Assembly (NCBI RefSeq): GCF_036373705.1
Contig: NC_089852.1
Coordinates: forward strand, 35,108,707 to 35,172,706
DNA from: Amia ocellicauda
Lineage: Eukaryota > Chordata > Actinopteri > Amiiformes > Amiidae
Length of the DNA stretch: 64,000 nt
Reading direction: 5' to 3'
Shown here: in pieces, positions 12,617 to 24,267 of the stretch
Layout of the letters: the number at the start of each line of letters is the position of its first letter
Position numbering within the stretch: position 1 is the stretch's first letter
Notes under the pieces: generated by a model
Told to the model about the DNA's origin: nothing
Database searches by the model: none
Seen by the model: only the letters and a program-made list of their open reading frames with translations
Made by a program: the position numbers and the translations under genes

Positions 12617-13105
12617 ATGGGTGCCAGGACAGCCCCGGATCTGGCGCTTTCCATCCCACATTGCACTTTCAACGGGACCATTGACCAGACCAATGGGACT
12701 TGCCTCCTCCAGGTGGATCACTTCTCTCAGGCTTTCTCGTCCACCGTTGTGCTCGTTGTGCTGGTCGCCGTCATTGTTGGGATCATCCTCGTTTCCCTCA
12801 CCACGTTTCACTTCCACAAGAGCAAGATGAAAAAGAGAAAGATACAAAGGGCACAAGAGGAGTACGAGCGAGATAACTGCAGCCCCACAACAGCCAAGGG
12901 CAGACCTGCGGACAGACAGTGTATAATGGTCAGACCTGGGCACAGGGACGGGGACCATCGGCCACCCACTGGCGAGCAGAAATGTGAAAGAAAGCTGGGA
13001 TCTCAGAGCGACCCCCCCATGGCAGTGGACGACTCAAATAAAGCGGATACCAGACACACAGGACAGGGACATGAGCAGTTATTGGAAACCGTAATCTTGT
13101 CTTGA
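12617..13105 (+). CDS. c11orf87: C11orf87-family single-pass membrane protein
   Basis: This intronless 162-residue frame encodes a small type I-like membrane protein. A short N-terminal ectodomain has N-glycosylation sequons at N19 and N26. It is followed by one hydrophobic helix at about residues 43-64 (beginning SSTVVLVVLV), a basic juxtamembrane stretch (HKSKMKKRKIQRAQEEYERD) and a hydrophilic cytoplasmic tail ending LLETVILS. The helix, the basic MKKRK-QRAQEEYERD-C block and the LL-TV-LS terminus match what I know of vertebrate C11orf87, a poorly characterised, neurally expressed protein. The human protein is longer (about 197 residues), mainly in low-complexity stretches. The ATG at 12617 is chosen because it gives the family-like N-terminus; an overlapping frame from 12393 has no family resemblance. 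The gene may be an ohnologue rather than the direct orthologue. Molecular function is unknown. Confidence 0.85.
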   Translation: MGARTAPDLALSIPHCTFNGTIDQTNGTCLLQVDHFSQAFSSTVVLVVLVAVIVGIILVSLTTFHFHKSKMKKRKIQRAQEEYERDNCSPTTAKGRPADRQCIMVRPGHRDGDHRPPTGEQKCERKLGSQSDPPMAVDDSNKADTRHTGQGHEQLLETVILS

Positions 13106-14303
13106 TAAAGAAAGGGGATAAAGCTAATGGAGAACTTTGTACATTAAACAAATCTATATACTACAAGTCAATAGTCAATAGAGAAACATATAGAAACCAT
13201 TCAAAAGCCGCATGGATAGTGACTATAATCCTTCTCTAACGCTTCCAGGATGACCCAGGAGAAGCAGTATGGCACAAATTAATCATCTCCTCTGAGTTGT
13301 AATGTACAATATCTATTTGTAATCCCAATTATGACTGGATCCAGTTCTCACCCACAGTCTCTGTAAATATCGCAATAGAGTCGTAAAGGGTGGATTTGGA
13401 TGCACTAATCTGTTTCCAAGAACAAAACCGCAATGCATTGTACATTATAAATCATTTTGTTCAGAGGAAGCTGGAACAGTAATTTCATTCTTATGTTGAA
13501 AACGCGTTTTACTTTTTAGAAAGAAAAGGATAAAGAAAATGTAAGTCAACGCCGCTGGAAAAGGTACACGTGAAAAAAACAAAAATGCAAGTTTTCTATT
13601 GAAGTCTATAGGGTTTCAGGCGCTGTCCAATGCAGTGGTGCTGAAGAAAACGGCAACTCAGACCCATGCATTACAACCAGTAACACAAACTTCTGCTCGG
13701 TTTATTTATTTGTTTATTTGTTTATTTATTTGTTGTGTATATATATTGCAAGTCCTTTCTCAAGCATTGATATTGTTTAAAGAGAAGAAAACATTTCAAC
13801 GAGCTTACATCTGCAATAAAATAAAATCATTAGGAACCATAACGTCTTACTCAATGAACCATAAATATACATTTCGTTTTCTGGGAAAAAAAAAACGACT
13901 TGTGTTTAGCTCCAGGGCTGCAAGTCAATTCCAGTGACAAGAGAAATGAAAGATTGCGTGATTTGTGATTGAGATGCGTCGTTTTGCAATGCGGATAATG
14001 CTTGGTGAGAAAATTGAGTTATTGCGAGAGGAGAAACGGAAACCTTTATTTTCAGCTGTTATATTTACCAGACAGCTTAATGTGCAATCGCTGCTGCTAG
14101 TGGTAGTTAACGGTCTCAGTGCTGTAAACCAAAAGTGATACATAGCTGTTCTTATAGAAGTTTCTCGTTTATTTATTATTTCTTTGTATGTTTTCAATAT
14201 GTGCAATAACTCTACTTTAACTTAGCTTTCTTGCATCAAGCTCTATACATTGAAATGATTCGTTTTGTATATACAAATGGTATTTATAGTGTAACAACCG
14301 TTA

Positions 14304-14309
14304 AATAAA
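14304..14309 (+). terminator. Candidate polyadenylation signal (C11orf87-like gene)
   Basis: An AATAAA lies about 1.2 kb past the stop codon and would give a long AT-rich 3' UTR. An earlier AATAAA is at 13815-13820. Which one is used cannot be decided from sequence. Confidence 0.35.
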
Positions 14310-14363
14310 TGAAAAACAATTTAAAAAGTCACTGTGCTTTTCTGTATTTTATGACCAGTAGAT

Positions 14364-14389
14364 ATGTGTGTGTGTGTGTGTGTGTGTGT
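14364..14389. repeat. (TG)n microsatellite
   Basis: A TG dinucleotide run of about 26 bp just beyond the candidate 3' end of the C11orf87-like gene. Confidence 0.95.
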
Positions 14390-16105
14390 AAAGTAGAATA
14401 GGTATTAAGCATGAATTATATGCACTCAACAAAACATGCAATACTTTACATTTTGAAACATTTTGCAAAGGCAAATATTTAATATCAGCTGATAAACTAA
14501 CAATAAATGGTAAACTGATGTTGATTTTCTTAGGGTGCTCTATTTATTTGTTTGCTTTGCTTGTTAATGTGTTGTTGTTTCGTACCAGTGTTTTTCGACC
14601 CCATTGGGATGCCATTGGCAGGCAGTCACAGGTGTGCCAGGGAAGTTTTGGTCATATCAGAAAGTCACACATAAGAAAAACTAAAATAATAAATGTTTCT
14701 ACCAGAATTAAATGAGTCTGTGCAGCAAGACAAGCAGAAGTTTCTCACTGAAATTTAAATGTATTTTCAAATTTATAAAAGTGGTGCAGGAGCAGTTTAT
14801 ATGTCATGCCAAAATAGCTAAGTGTGTGTGCCTTGAGCTTTAAAGAGTTGGGAAATAGTATTTTACACCACTTAGCTGCAAAGCACATTCTCAGTTTTAG
14901 CTTTCCTATTTTATCTACTAATAATCATAAAGAAACAATAACTTATATTTGAGTACCTTGCCTGCTATCACTCTGAACTGTAACATTAATCATTTTGTTA
15001 CTGGACTGTCTTTTACAAATGTTTTTATCTTTCATTGCTGGATCCACTCTAATTCTAAATCTTTAAGAAATAACAAAGCACATTCGAGTTAACACTGCAT
15101 TTCAGTCCAAAGTATAACATTTTCTTAGTAAACAATAGTAGTGCTATCAATAAACACAGACACACATTCACATCTCATGTACCCATTTCTCTTCACTTCT
15201 CTTGTTCATTTCAGTTTCCTGTCTTATGGTGGAAATGACATCTCACAGTGGATGAATATTACATTTCTACCACATTATATTTTTCATCATACTTTCTGCT
15301 TGCTTACACCCAAGGTTACAGGTAGCCCTTTCCAGGGGGTAACACTACAGACGTTGGTTTAATACAGACAAAACTAACCCCGTTCCTATGGAAACAAGAT
15401 GTTGGCGGGGATGGGGTATTCAAAGGCCATGTTTCCTACCATTTCCATGCAGAACTCACCACAAAGAATTAAAAATACTTAAATCAATGGTTTATAATAA
15501 TAATTATATATTTAGCAAAGGAGTTGGACTGTTCGAGTAAGTGATGCTGTTTTGAGGGTCTATTCTATTCTATTGTAGTGTAGCTGTTATCACAGTGAGT
15601 TTTGGCAGTTCTGTGAGGATTTGAACAATCTTCAAAACTCTCTCCCTGCTGTTAGGTTAGGATATTGTACTTCAGAGGGCAAAACTGAGTGTGTGTAATC
15701 CTTGGAAATCACAATCTTATGAGAACATTTTTATTTTTGTAAATGTATTGAGAAATATATAGTTTTTTTTCTTATCAAGATGAAGTTTTCCCCCAAAGCT
15801 GAAGGGGTCTGAGTTGTGGTTCTGTGCATTATGATACATTTAGCTCTCCTTCATACAGCCCTTATTGAAACAGCATGATGAAGATGTTGGTTTTGCATCT
15901 TGGCGTGTATAATGTGTTATATTGTGTACAAGTGTGAAGCTGAAACTGGATTTCAGTGTCGAATTTCAGAATTGTTTCACATGTTTCAATGTGATTAACA
16001 TAACTCGATTGTATGACTTGTTTATTGAGCTGTGTTTCTTTTAATCAAGTTAATTTGTGTGATTTTAGTGTTTAGCTAGCCATTAGAACAATCACCAGTG
16101 TTATC
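14390..16105. other. Intergenic DNA, no gene seen
   Basis: AT-rich sequence with only short open frames and no recognisable repeat family before the first Tc1 copy. Confidence 0.55.
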
Positions 16106-16338
16106 TACAGTGAGGGAAAAAATTATTTGATCCCCTGCTGATTTTGTACGTTTGCCCACTGACAAAGAAATGATCAGTCTATAATTTTAATGGTAGGTGT
16201 ATTTTAACAGTGAGAGACAGAATAACAACAAAAAAATCCAGAAAAACGCATTTCAAAAAAGTTATACATTGATTTGCATGTTGTTAATGAGGGAAATAAG
16301 TATTTGATCCCCTATCAATCAGTAAGATTTCTGGCTCC

Positions 16339-16434
16339 CAGGTGTCTTTTATACAGGTAACGAGCTGAGATTAGGAGCATCTCTTAAAGGGAGTGCTCCT
16401 AATCTCAGCTCGTTACCTGTATAAAAGACACCTG
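16339..16434. repeat. Perfect 41-bp inverted repeat within Tc1 copy 1
   Basis: Arms 16339-16379 and 16394-16434 are exact reverse complements separated by 14 bases. The right arm holds a TATA-like TATAAAAG (16420-16427), and the left arm holds its mirror image. The structure lies just upstream of the transposase ATG at 16477, so it probably contains the promoter and could fold in the transcript. The same structure occurs in copy 2. Confidence 0.95.
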
Positions 16435-16476
16435 TCCACAGAAGCAATCAATCAATCAGATTCCAAACTCTCCACC

Positions 16477-17483
16477 ATGGCCAAGACCAAAGAGCTGTCC
16501 AAGGATGTCAGGGACAAGATTGTAGACCTACACAAGGCTGGAATGGGCTACAAGACCATCGCCAAGCAGCTGGGTGAGAAGGTGACAACAGTTGGTGCGA
16601 TTATTCGCAAATGGAAGAAACACAAAATAACTGTCAGTCTCCCTCGGTCTGGGGCTCCATGCAAGATCTCACCTCATGGAGTTTCAATGATCATGAGAAT
16701 GGTGAGGAATCAGCCCAGAACTACACGGGAGGATCTTGTTAATGATCTCAATACAGCTGGGACCATAGTCACCAAGAAAACAATTGGTAACACACTACAC
16801 CATGAAGGACTGAAATCCTGCAGTGCCCGCAAGGTCCCCCTGCTCAAGAAAGCACATGTACAGGCCTGTCTGAAGTTTGCCAACATCTGAATGATTCAGA
16901 GGAGAACTGGGTGAAAGTGGTCTCAGATGAGACCAAAATCGAGCTCTTTGGCATCAACTCAACTCGCCATGTTTGGAGGAGGAGGAATGACCCCAAGAAC
17001 ACCATCCCCACCGTCAAACATGGAGGTGGAAACATTATGCTTTGGGGGTGTCTTTCTGCTAAGGGGACAGGACAACTGCACCGCATCAAAGGGACGATGG
17101 ACGGGGCCATGTACCGTCAAATCTTGGGTGAGAACCTCCTTCCCTCAGCCAGGGCATTGAAAATGGGTCGTGGATGGGTATTCCAGCATGACAATGACCC
17201 AAAACACACAGCCAAGGCAACAAAGGAGTGGCTCAAGAAGAAGCACATTAAGGTCCTGGAGTGGCCTAGCCAGTCTCCAGACCTTAATCCCATAGAAAAT
17301 CTGTGGAGGGAGCTGAAGGTTCGAGTTGCCAAACGTCAGCCTCGAAACCTTAATGACTTGGAGAGGATCTGCAAAGAGGAGTGGGACAAAATCCCTCCTG
17401 AGATGTGTGCAAACCTGGTGGCCAACTACCAGAAATGTCTGACCTCTGTGATTGCCAACAAGGGTTTTGCCACCAAGTACTAA
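16477..17483 (+). pseudogene. Tc1 transposase, frameshifted
   Basis: The reading frame opens at the Kozak-context ATG at 16477 (CCACCATGG). It encodes the paired-like helix-turn-helix DNA-binding region and runs to a premature stop after the residues LKFAN. Compared with copy 2, four bases are missing just after 16883 (the Asn-Glu-His region). The catalytic part continues in another frame from about 16911 to 17483, with the first Asp (VVSDETK), the second Asp (QHDNDPKH) and the Glu (NPIENLW) all present. It therefore cannot encode a full transposase. Many other differences from copy 2 are CpG-to-TpG or CpA changes. Confidence 0.93.
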
Positions 17484-17691
17484 GTCGAAGGGGTCAAATA
17501 CTTACTTCCCTCATTAACATGCAAATCAATTTATAACTTTTTTGAAATGCGTTTTTCTGGATTTTTTTATTGTTATTCTGTCTCTCACTGTTAAAATACA
17601 CCTACCATTAAAATTATAGACTGATCATTTCTTTGTCAGTGGGAAACGTACAAAATCAGCAGGGGATCAAATACTTTTTTCCCTCACTGTA

Positions 17692-18321
17692 TGCAGTGCA
17701 CCTCAATGGAAGCAGCTTTACAGAAAATTACAACATATCAGGAAAATACTGGACTACAGTACATTTACATTTTTTTTTTTTTTTTTATCTTAGTGGAATG
17801 ATATCTAACCCTAGTGATTTGTAGACAAAACATACATTTATATAACTTATACTCACATTGTGAGTTTTCCACATCCTCAGATTGAACTAATTGGCATAAC
17901 TCATTTAGTTAAGTGTTTCTTTATTTGTAGAAGCGAGGGGGGGGGCGATCCAGTTTTCATCAATCTTCCCGGAAAATGAGCAAAGCTTTTAAATTTGTCC
18001 AATGTGCAAAGTAAAGCATATAAACCCCCTACATGTTCAGTGTCATTGCCGCTGGAAAGCATTGCAGACAGCTTCCAGAAAGGCCCATAAAAGTGCACCT
18101 TATCTCTTAAGAAGATCCTCCCTCCTTGGCAGACACAGTAGCGTGTGTGGGGGAACATTAATATCTATTATATCTTCAGTACAGAAGAGAGTAGGAGGCG
18201 CACAAGCAAGAAATGTCAGAGTGCTCTGTATCTGTCAACAGAACTCTCTTCAAGTGCTGAAGCAAGAATAATACATTTGGTCAAATTCTATTTTAGAAAT
18301 ATATCTATGCACGCACAATAG

Positions 18322-18364
<43 letters not shown>

Positions 18365-18922
18365 GTATTATATATCATTTATCATATCCTCAATATCATA
18401 GTTATCATGATGGTTTGGAAACAGATTGTCCTGTCTTTTTTCACTTGCTCTAACAGATGTAACACTTTCAGTGACAGATGCTGAAAAAACAGTGTTTGAT
18501 AAAGGTCATAAGTTTGATTCAGTATTATGGGCAAAATCTTTTTTATAGTATTTCACATTCAATACAGTGAACCTATATTCTATTCTCTGCTGTGCACTGA
18601 ACCAAGGAATCAAAGTCAGTGCTGATGTGTTGTGCTGACTCACCTAGAGTTAGGTAATATGGAAAAGCACTCCTCATAGACTGCAACTGAGGCCAGAATG
18701 TTCCTCAAGAGACCGCCCTGCAACAGAATACAGCACGAGCACAGCAATAATTAGGAAAATAGCTCTCAGGGTGGCGATTACAGGAAGATATGTTCATAAA
18801 AAAGCATGATTAATTATGACTAAGTATATTAACAGTGTAACAAGTCTCAATTTGGGAAAGAATCTAATCATAACAGAAAGCAAAGAGGAAATTAAATTTA
18901 TCAATGACTGGAATTGCAAAGG
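17692..18922. other. Spacer between the two Tc1 copies
   Basis: Unique-looking AT-rich DNA of about 1.2 kb containing a TA microsatellite. No gene is recognised. Confidence 0.6.
18327..18362. repeat. (TA)n microsatellite
   Basis: An uninterrupted TA run of about 36 bp. Confidence 0.95.
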
Positions 18923-19152
18923 TACAGTGAGGGAAAAAAGTATTTGATCCCCTGCTGATTTTGTACGTTTGCCCACTGACAAAGAAATGATCAGTCTATA
19001 ATTTTAATGGTAGGTGTATTTTAACAGTGAGAGACAGAATAACAACAAAAAAATCCAGAAAAACGCATTTCAAAAAAGTTATAAATTGATTTGCATGTTA
19101 ATGAGGGAAATAAGTATTTGATCCCCTATCAATCAGTAAGATTTCTGGCTCC

Positions 19153-19248
19153 CAGGTGTCTTTTATACAGGTAACGAGCTGAGATTAGGAGCATCTCTTA
19201 AAGGGAGTGCTCCTAATCTCAGCTCGTTACCTGTATAAAAGACACCTG
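19153..19248. repeat. Perfect 41-bp inverted repeat within Tc1 copy 2
   Basis: Arms 19153-19193 and 19208-19248 are exact reverse complements with a 14-base loop, identical in design to copy 1. A TATAAAAG lies in the right arm, about 55 bases upstream of the transposase ATG. Confidence 0.95.
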
Positions 19249-19290
19249 TCCACAGAAGCAATCAATCAATCAGATTCCAAACTCTCCACC

Positions 19291-20301
19291 ATGGCCAAGA
19301 CCAAAGAGCTGTCCAAGGATGTCAGGGACAAGATTGTAGACCTACACAAGGCTGGAATGGGCTACAAGACCATCGCCAAGCAGCTTGGTGAGAAGGTGAC
19401 AACAGTTGGTGCGATTATTCGCAAATGGAAGAAACACAAAATAACTGTCAGTCTCCCTCGGTCTGGGGCTCCATGCAAGATCTCACCTCGTGGAGTTTCA
19501 ATGATCATGAGAACGGTGAGGAATCAGCCCAGAACTACATGGGAGGATCTTGTTAATGATCTCAATACAGCTGGGACCATAGTCACCAAGAAAACAATTG
19601 GTAACACACTACGCCGTGAAGGACTGAAATCCTGCAGCGCCCGCAAGGTCCCCCTGCTCAAGAAAGCACATGTACAGGCCCGTCTGAAGTTTGCCAATGA
19701 ACATCTGAATGATTCAGAGGAGAACTGGGTGAAAGTGGTCTCAGATGAGACCAAAATCGAGCTCTTTGGCATCAACTCAACTCGCCGTGTTTGGAGGAGG
19801 AGGAATGACCCCAAGAACACCATCCCCACCGTCAAACATGGAGGTGGAAACATTATGCTTTGGGGGTGTCTTTCTGCTAAGGGGACAGGACAACTGCACC
19901 GCATCAAAGGGACAATGGACGGGGCCATGTACCGTCAAATCTTGGGTGAGAACCTCCTTCCCTCAGCCAGGGCATTGAAAATGGGTCGTGGATGGGTATT
20001 CCAGCATGACAATGAGCCAAAACACACAGCCAAGGCAACAAAGGAGTGGCTCAAGAAGAAGCACATTAAGGTCCTGGAGTGGCCTAGCCAGTCTCCAGAC
20101 CTTAATCCCATAGAAAATCTGTGGAGGGAGCTGAAGGTTCGAGTTGCCAAACGTCAGCCTCGAAACCTTAATGACTTGGAGAGGATCTGCAAAGAGGAGT
20201 GGGACAAAATCCCTCCTGAGATGTGTGCAAACCTGGTGGCCAACTACAAGAAACGTCTGACCTCTGTGATTGCCAACAAGGGTTTTGCCACCAAGTACTA
20301 A
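19291..20301 (+). CDS. Tc1-family DD34E transposase
   Basis: This open frame of 336 residues encodes the enzyme that excises and reinserts the element at TA sites. The N-terminus has two helix-turn-helix units (about residues 6-45 and 72-112) around a short basic PRSGAPCK linker. The RNase H-like catalytic core has D152 (VVSDETK), D240 (FQHDN) and E275 (NPIENLW). There are 34 residues between the last two, hence DD34E. A glycine-rich [10 protein letters not shown] segment lies at 183-192. The start is the ATG in CCACCATGG context; a longer frame opening with GTG at 19207 runs through the promoter hairpin and is not credible. Two residues look substituted: E242 in DNEPKH, where relatives and copy 1 have DND, and W84, where copy 1 has Arg (a CpG change). 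Activity is therefore uncertain. Confidence 0.92.
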   Translation: MAKTKELSKDVRDKIVDLHKAGMGYKTIAKQLGEKVTTVGAIIRKWKKHKITVSLPRSGAPCKISPRGVSMIMRTVRNQPRTTWEDLVNDLNTAGTIVTKKTIGNTLRREGLKSCSARKVPLLKKAHVQARLKFANEHLNDSEENWVKVVSDETKIELFGINSTRRVWRRRNDPKNTIPTVKHGGGNIMLWGCLSAKGTGQLHRIKGTMDGAMYRQILGENLLPSARALKMGRGWVFQHDNEPKHTAKATKEWLKKKHIKVLEWPSQSPDLNPIENLWRELKVRVAKRQPRNLNDLERICKEEWDKIPPEMCANLVANYKKRLTSVIANKGFATKY

Positions 20302-20509
20302 GTCGAAGGGGTCAAATACTTATTTCCCTCATTAACATGCAACTCAATTTATAACTTTTTTGAAATGCGTTTTTCTGGATTTTTTTGTTGTTATTCTGTC
20401 TCTCACTGTTAAAGTACACCTACCATTAAAATTATAGACTGATCATTTCTTTGTCAGTGGGCAAACGTACAAAATCAGCAGGGGATCAAATACTTTTTCC
20501 CCCACTGTA

Positions 20510-23500
20510 CATTTCTTGAATACACACAATATTTGGAACCGCACATTCATCTAATAGATGACAAACTGTAGCTGGTTACATTCTGAACACTTTAATCCAC
20601 AGTGTCTGGAGTAAAATTATCCTTATGGTGTTTACTTGGTCTACAGGCCAGCATGCCATTACCTGAATCATCAAAATGCATTACAGAGCTAAAACGTCCC
20701 CAGATACTTCTTCAGATCACTTCGATTCATCCACAGCAGGGCAACAAAATGATTGGGGTTCAGAAACCAGTTGCTTGGATATTTGTCTTTATGGTCAAAC
20801 AGAAAAAGTAAACAAATAAAATGATAGGATTCATCATTATTTTCATGAGGAACATCATATTCAGAGGTGCATCAATTAAAAGTCCATGTTCATATTTGCA
20901 TATGTAGTGCATACTAATTCTGTTGCTTGCAAAGAGAAGGAAACCATTTCTGGGTGTCCCATATACTACACATGGAATCACCCATATAGCAAGTCCGGCC
21001 TCAAGCTGAATGAAGCTGTGGATCATTGTTTTTCTGCCAGGCTATGGAGCTCGTTCACACGGTTTGTGGATGGAGCTTCCCATTGCATTTAATGAGTAAC
21101 AGGAATAAATGGACACGCTGAAACATCTAATGCAATAATGTGTAATTTGATTAAAGAGATAAGCTAGACTTGAAAGACAACCATAATGACTGGATAGCAC
21201 AGGAGTAGGTCCTTCAACATTCGCCATGTGAGCCACTGTGTTGTGTTTTGTGCTAACAGTCCAACACTGTGAACATGAGGTAAGTCAACTTGCACTGTTG
21301 CTGAGATGTACAAAACTGGAACTGGTGCCCTCTCTGCTATCTAACACCACTTCAAAGGAAAAGTCATAGATGTGTATGCTATATGAGATGTACAGTGAAT
21401 GTCTTTTCTCAGGCAGTCAATATTCATATCAATGTAATTTCTCCATGTTTGTGTCTTTTTTTTTGGTTATTGCTCTTTATCTCACCCGTTCAAACCTTCT
21501 ACATGCTAACACAAGATGCAGATCTGATCAGGCTGAGACTAGCAAAGCCATTTGCGACTAATTAGATAACATCTACATACAATGAAGTGTCATCCCTTGT
21601 GACAAGCTAAGGTTTGTGTTTTGTCAATATGAATTTGTTGCAGTTTGGAAATATACTGCAGTGTTTTCCTCACATCTTTAATTCTTTTTTTTTGTCTTGT
21701 GTTCAGGGTTGATAAAATATTAACACTGTAAAATGGAGTGGTGTGCGTTGGGATTCAAGAGCCTGTTGATTTTCAAAAACCTGAAGAATTTGATTTCACT
21801 GTGGTTTACAGAGAGGATATTTTTCAGTGCATCTTGCCGTCTTGGTGATCCCTGAGACTGGCTTGATTCCAGGGGTGCAGTCCCTGCCCACTTCCTAATG
21901 CCACAGGTATGCAGGTCTCCTGTTTCAGCTGCAGTGTTGTCAGTTGAAGATAAGTTCCTTGTTTTTAATATTATATCCCCAATCACACTCACGTGCACAC
22001 ACTCACTCACAAAAAAGAGGTCTTTGTTCTGATTTTCATTACAGTGATTGATGATGTCAGCCATTTTATGAGGCCATGCAGACGCCGTTAAAGCAACAAA
22101 TAGTTTAAATATTCACAATCGTAAAGAGCCTGGAAACTCCAAACAAATCTGATTTAAGCTCATGTTGGATCAAGGTGTATATTTAAATTAATCAATATTT
22201 GTATCCTCTACAAAAGAAAAAGCCCATGGGGAACAGTGAGGTGAATTGTAAAATTGTTGGCATAATCTGAAACTAGATCTTAGACAGGGCACTATCATAT
22301 AATTACATCTTTCTCTGCAGTGACAGTGAAATATCCCTGGTTAGGCTCATATCATAGCTGTCTGTTTTATTGAATACCTCTGGTCCTGTTTCAGTGAACG
22401 CCAGTCCATAGAGAATGTATCCGGTCCAGCTCCCAGTGTACGGCGTACAGCCCACAATGAAGATGTTCAGAACACACACACACACACAGCCCTTGGAAAA
22501 GGTCATATACATGGTCGAGTATAATGCCACTGTACATTCTGTGTAGTTGGGATGTGTGAAGTGCTAATTGCTAATGCACAGATGTAGGTTTTCTCTGTTT
22601 CACTGGATTTCAGGTCTACATGCCTTTCTTTTATGAGCTATGCATTGAAATCTTTGAACTGTGAAGGACAGTCCTTTGTGTTCTAAGAACATTAAAACAA
22701 TAATGGAATGAATGAGCCTAACAGTCTCTCAGAGATGGCCTTTTTTCTGTGCAAGGTGTGATTCTATGACAGTATTTCAGGCTGAATTTTCCAAGTTCAC
22801 AGCATGGACTTCAAACTAAGCCTGGCACATCAGGATTTTTCCTTGAACTGGAACAGAAGATGTCAGCCTAATACAGAGGGTGCTTTAACTTCTCAGTGTA
22901 CTGAATGGCTTACTGGGCAAAATGCAAAAATATTATTGATCTACTCAAATTTATTTTACTTGCTCTCACCATAGGAAACCAACAAAAACACACACTTCAA
23001 TGGCTGACACAATGTTGACTGTAGCTGTAGCTGACTACAGAGTTCCACCTGTAGCCTGAAATCCACTGTCTGATCAATCTTGAGACTGAATGGGACTGTT
23101 CTTCTGTGTGGTGGGGTTCTGAAATAAATATAACTGAATAAAAGGATGTTTAATTCCAGTCAGCAGGATGGGACCTAAGGTCAACAACCCATTTATCACG
23201 CTGGGAACTGATTTGGGAAAAGTGCCCACTGGTGCTGTGCCTACATGAACATTGACCTTTGATTTCTATAGTAGACCCCCATTGCCCAGTACACACCACG
23301 CCCTGGCTGATTCTGGTGTGTTACTCAGCAAGTGAGGTGAATCCATGAGGAACAGTCCTGCCCCAGTCCTGCCCCAGCAGATTCCCTGGCAGTTACAAAG
23401 CGTGTCTCTGATGGTCTCGTAGAAGCCATGAGTGCTGCAGGGGGCGTTCACACCGCGGGCAAGGGACTCATTATAAACAACACAGGAGAAAATACAAGGC

Positions 23501-24240
23501 TCTGTATGTAAGGTAGCTGTTGCTTACTATGCTGTTGGATCAATCAATCGTTAAGGTCCTCTCTTGGTGTGATCTAATTTGTGTTTTTTAATCGTCCAGG
23601 AAATTAAGTAGAAATTAAGTAGAAATTAATCTGAAAAAGGGCGTTTTATTTTCTTTAATTTTCTCATTGTCCAAGTCTTTCAGCACTAGTCTGGGGAATG
23701 AGAACTTATTACCCAGCTCATCCATCACAAATACTGTCCATAGCTTAGCTCTGAGCTTTCAGCAATGAGCCCCACTTCAGTACGTGGGCTCTTCCACTGG
23801 GTTGTGGGGATTCCCTGAATTGCTCCTCATATGTTCCGCAGTGTATTTAGTGTGTATTCTATGGGGACAGCAGTTAACTTGATCTAGCAATGTCTGTTAT
23901 ATAACACTGTACCTGCCTGTGATACATGTGCATGTGATACTGCAGGACAGTAAAAATTGGGAAACCAGCAGACTGTGAATGGTTAACTGGAATTCAGGGC
24001 TTTTTTTGTCTGTTTGTTTAAAAAAGCACAGTGATTATAATCTGACAAGTACTTGTAACTAATACAACTGTATAAAAAAAAACTTTTAGAATCCCCTTCT
24101 AGCATGGAGTTAAGAGCAGGGTGGGGAAGTTATTTCAAGGCATTTTCAGTCATGCATGCCTCTCAGCCTTGGATCACTCTCAACATGTTTTTTTTGATGA
24201 TCTATGATTTTAAACGCCTGTAGGCCAGACGCTTTGGTTT
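20510..24240. other. Intergenic DNA upstream of the keratin gene
   Basis: No gene is recognised. Minus-strand open frames at 21720-22064, 22303-22530 and 23266-23451 are short and match nothing I know. A CA run lies at 22472-22488, and a small tandem duplication of an AGTCCTGCCCC unit lies near 23355-23380. Regulatory DNA for the keratin gene may lie in the proximal part. Confidence 0.5.
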
Positions 24241-24267
24241 CGCACTGTGACGCTGACGCCCAGCCAG

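Larger units (their letters stand above)
16108..17689 (+). mobile_element. Tc1/mariner element, copy 1 (defective)
   Basis: This 1,582-bp element is bounded by TA dinucleotides (16106-16107 and 17690-17691), the Tc1/mariner target duplication. Both ends carry inverted repeats of about 200 bp starting CAGTGAGGGAAAAA. Each repeat contains an outer and an inner copy of a TATTTGATCCCC-like motif, resembling the IR/DR arrangement of fish Tc1 elements. Between them lies a frameshifted transposase. A second copy of the same family lies 1.2 kb downstream in the same orientation, about 99% identical over the coding region as read by eye. Confidence 0.95.
18925..20507 (+). mobile_element. Tc1/mariner element, copy 2 (intact ORF)
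   Basis: This 1,583-bp element has TA dinucleotides on both sides (18923-18924 and 20508-20509). Inverted repeats of about 200 bp span 18925-19125 and 20308-20507, each with outer and inner direct-repeat-like motifs. The outermost right end reads CCCCCACTG instead of the expected CCCTCACTG, a one-base departure from perfect symmetry. The element encloses an uninterrupted transposase. Family-level similarity to widely distributed fish Tc1 elements is clear; current activity is not shown. Confidence 0.95.

Noticed and set aside
12393-12830. 145-codon plus-strand frame overlapping the C11orf87-like gene
   Set aside because: It has no family resemblance and overlaps the frame whose helix and C-terminus match C11orf87.
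16393-16476. Upstream in-frame extension of the Tc1 transposase starting at GTG
   Set aside because: It runs through the promoter hairpin and TATA motif. The ATG in CCACCATGG context is the usual start of the family.
22303-22530. Minus-strand frame with a hydrophobic CVCVCV stretch
   Set aside because: The stretch is the translation of a CA microsatellite and the remainder matches nothing recognisable.
23266-23451. Minus-strand frame with several Cys and a possible acceptor near 23446
   Set aside because: No known domain, no convincing donor and no partner exons nearby; kept only as a note.
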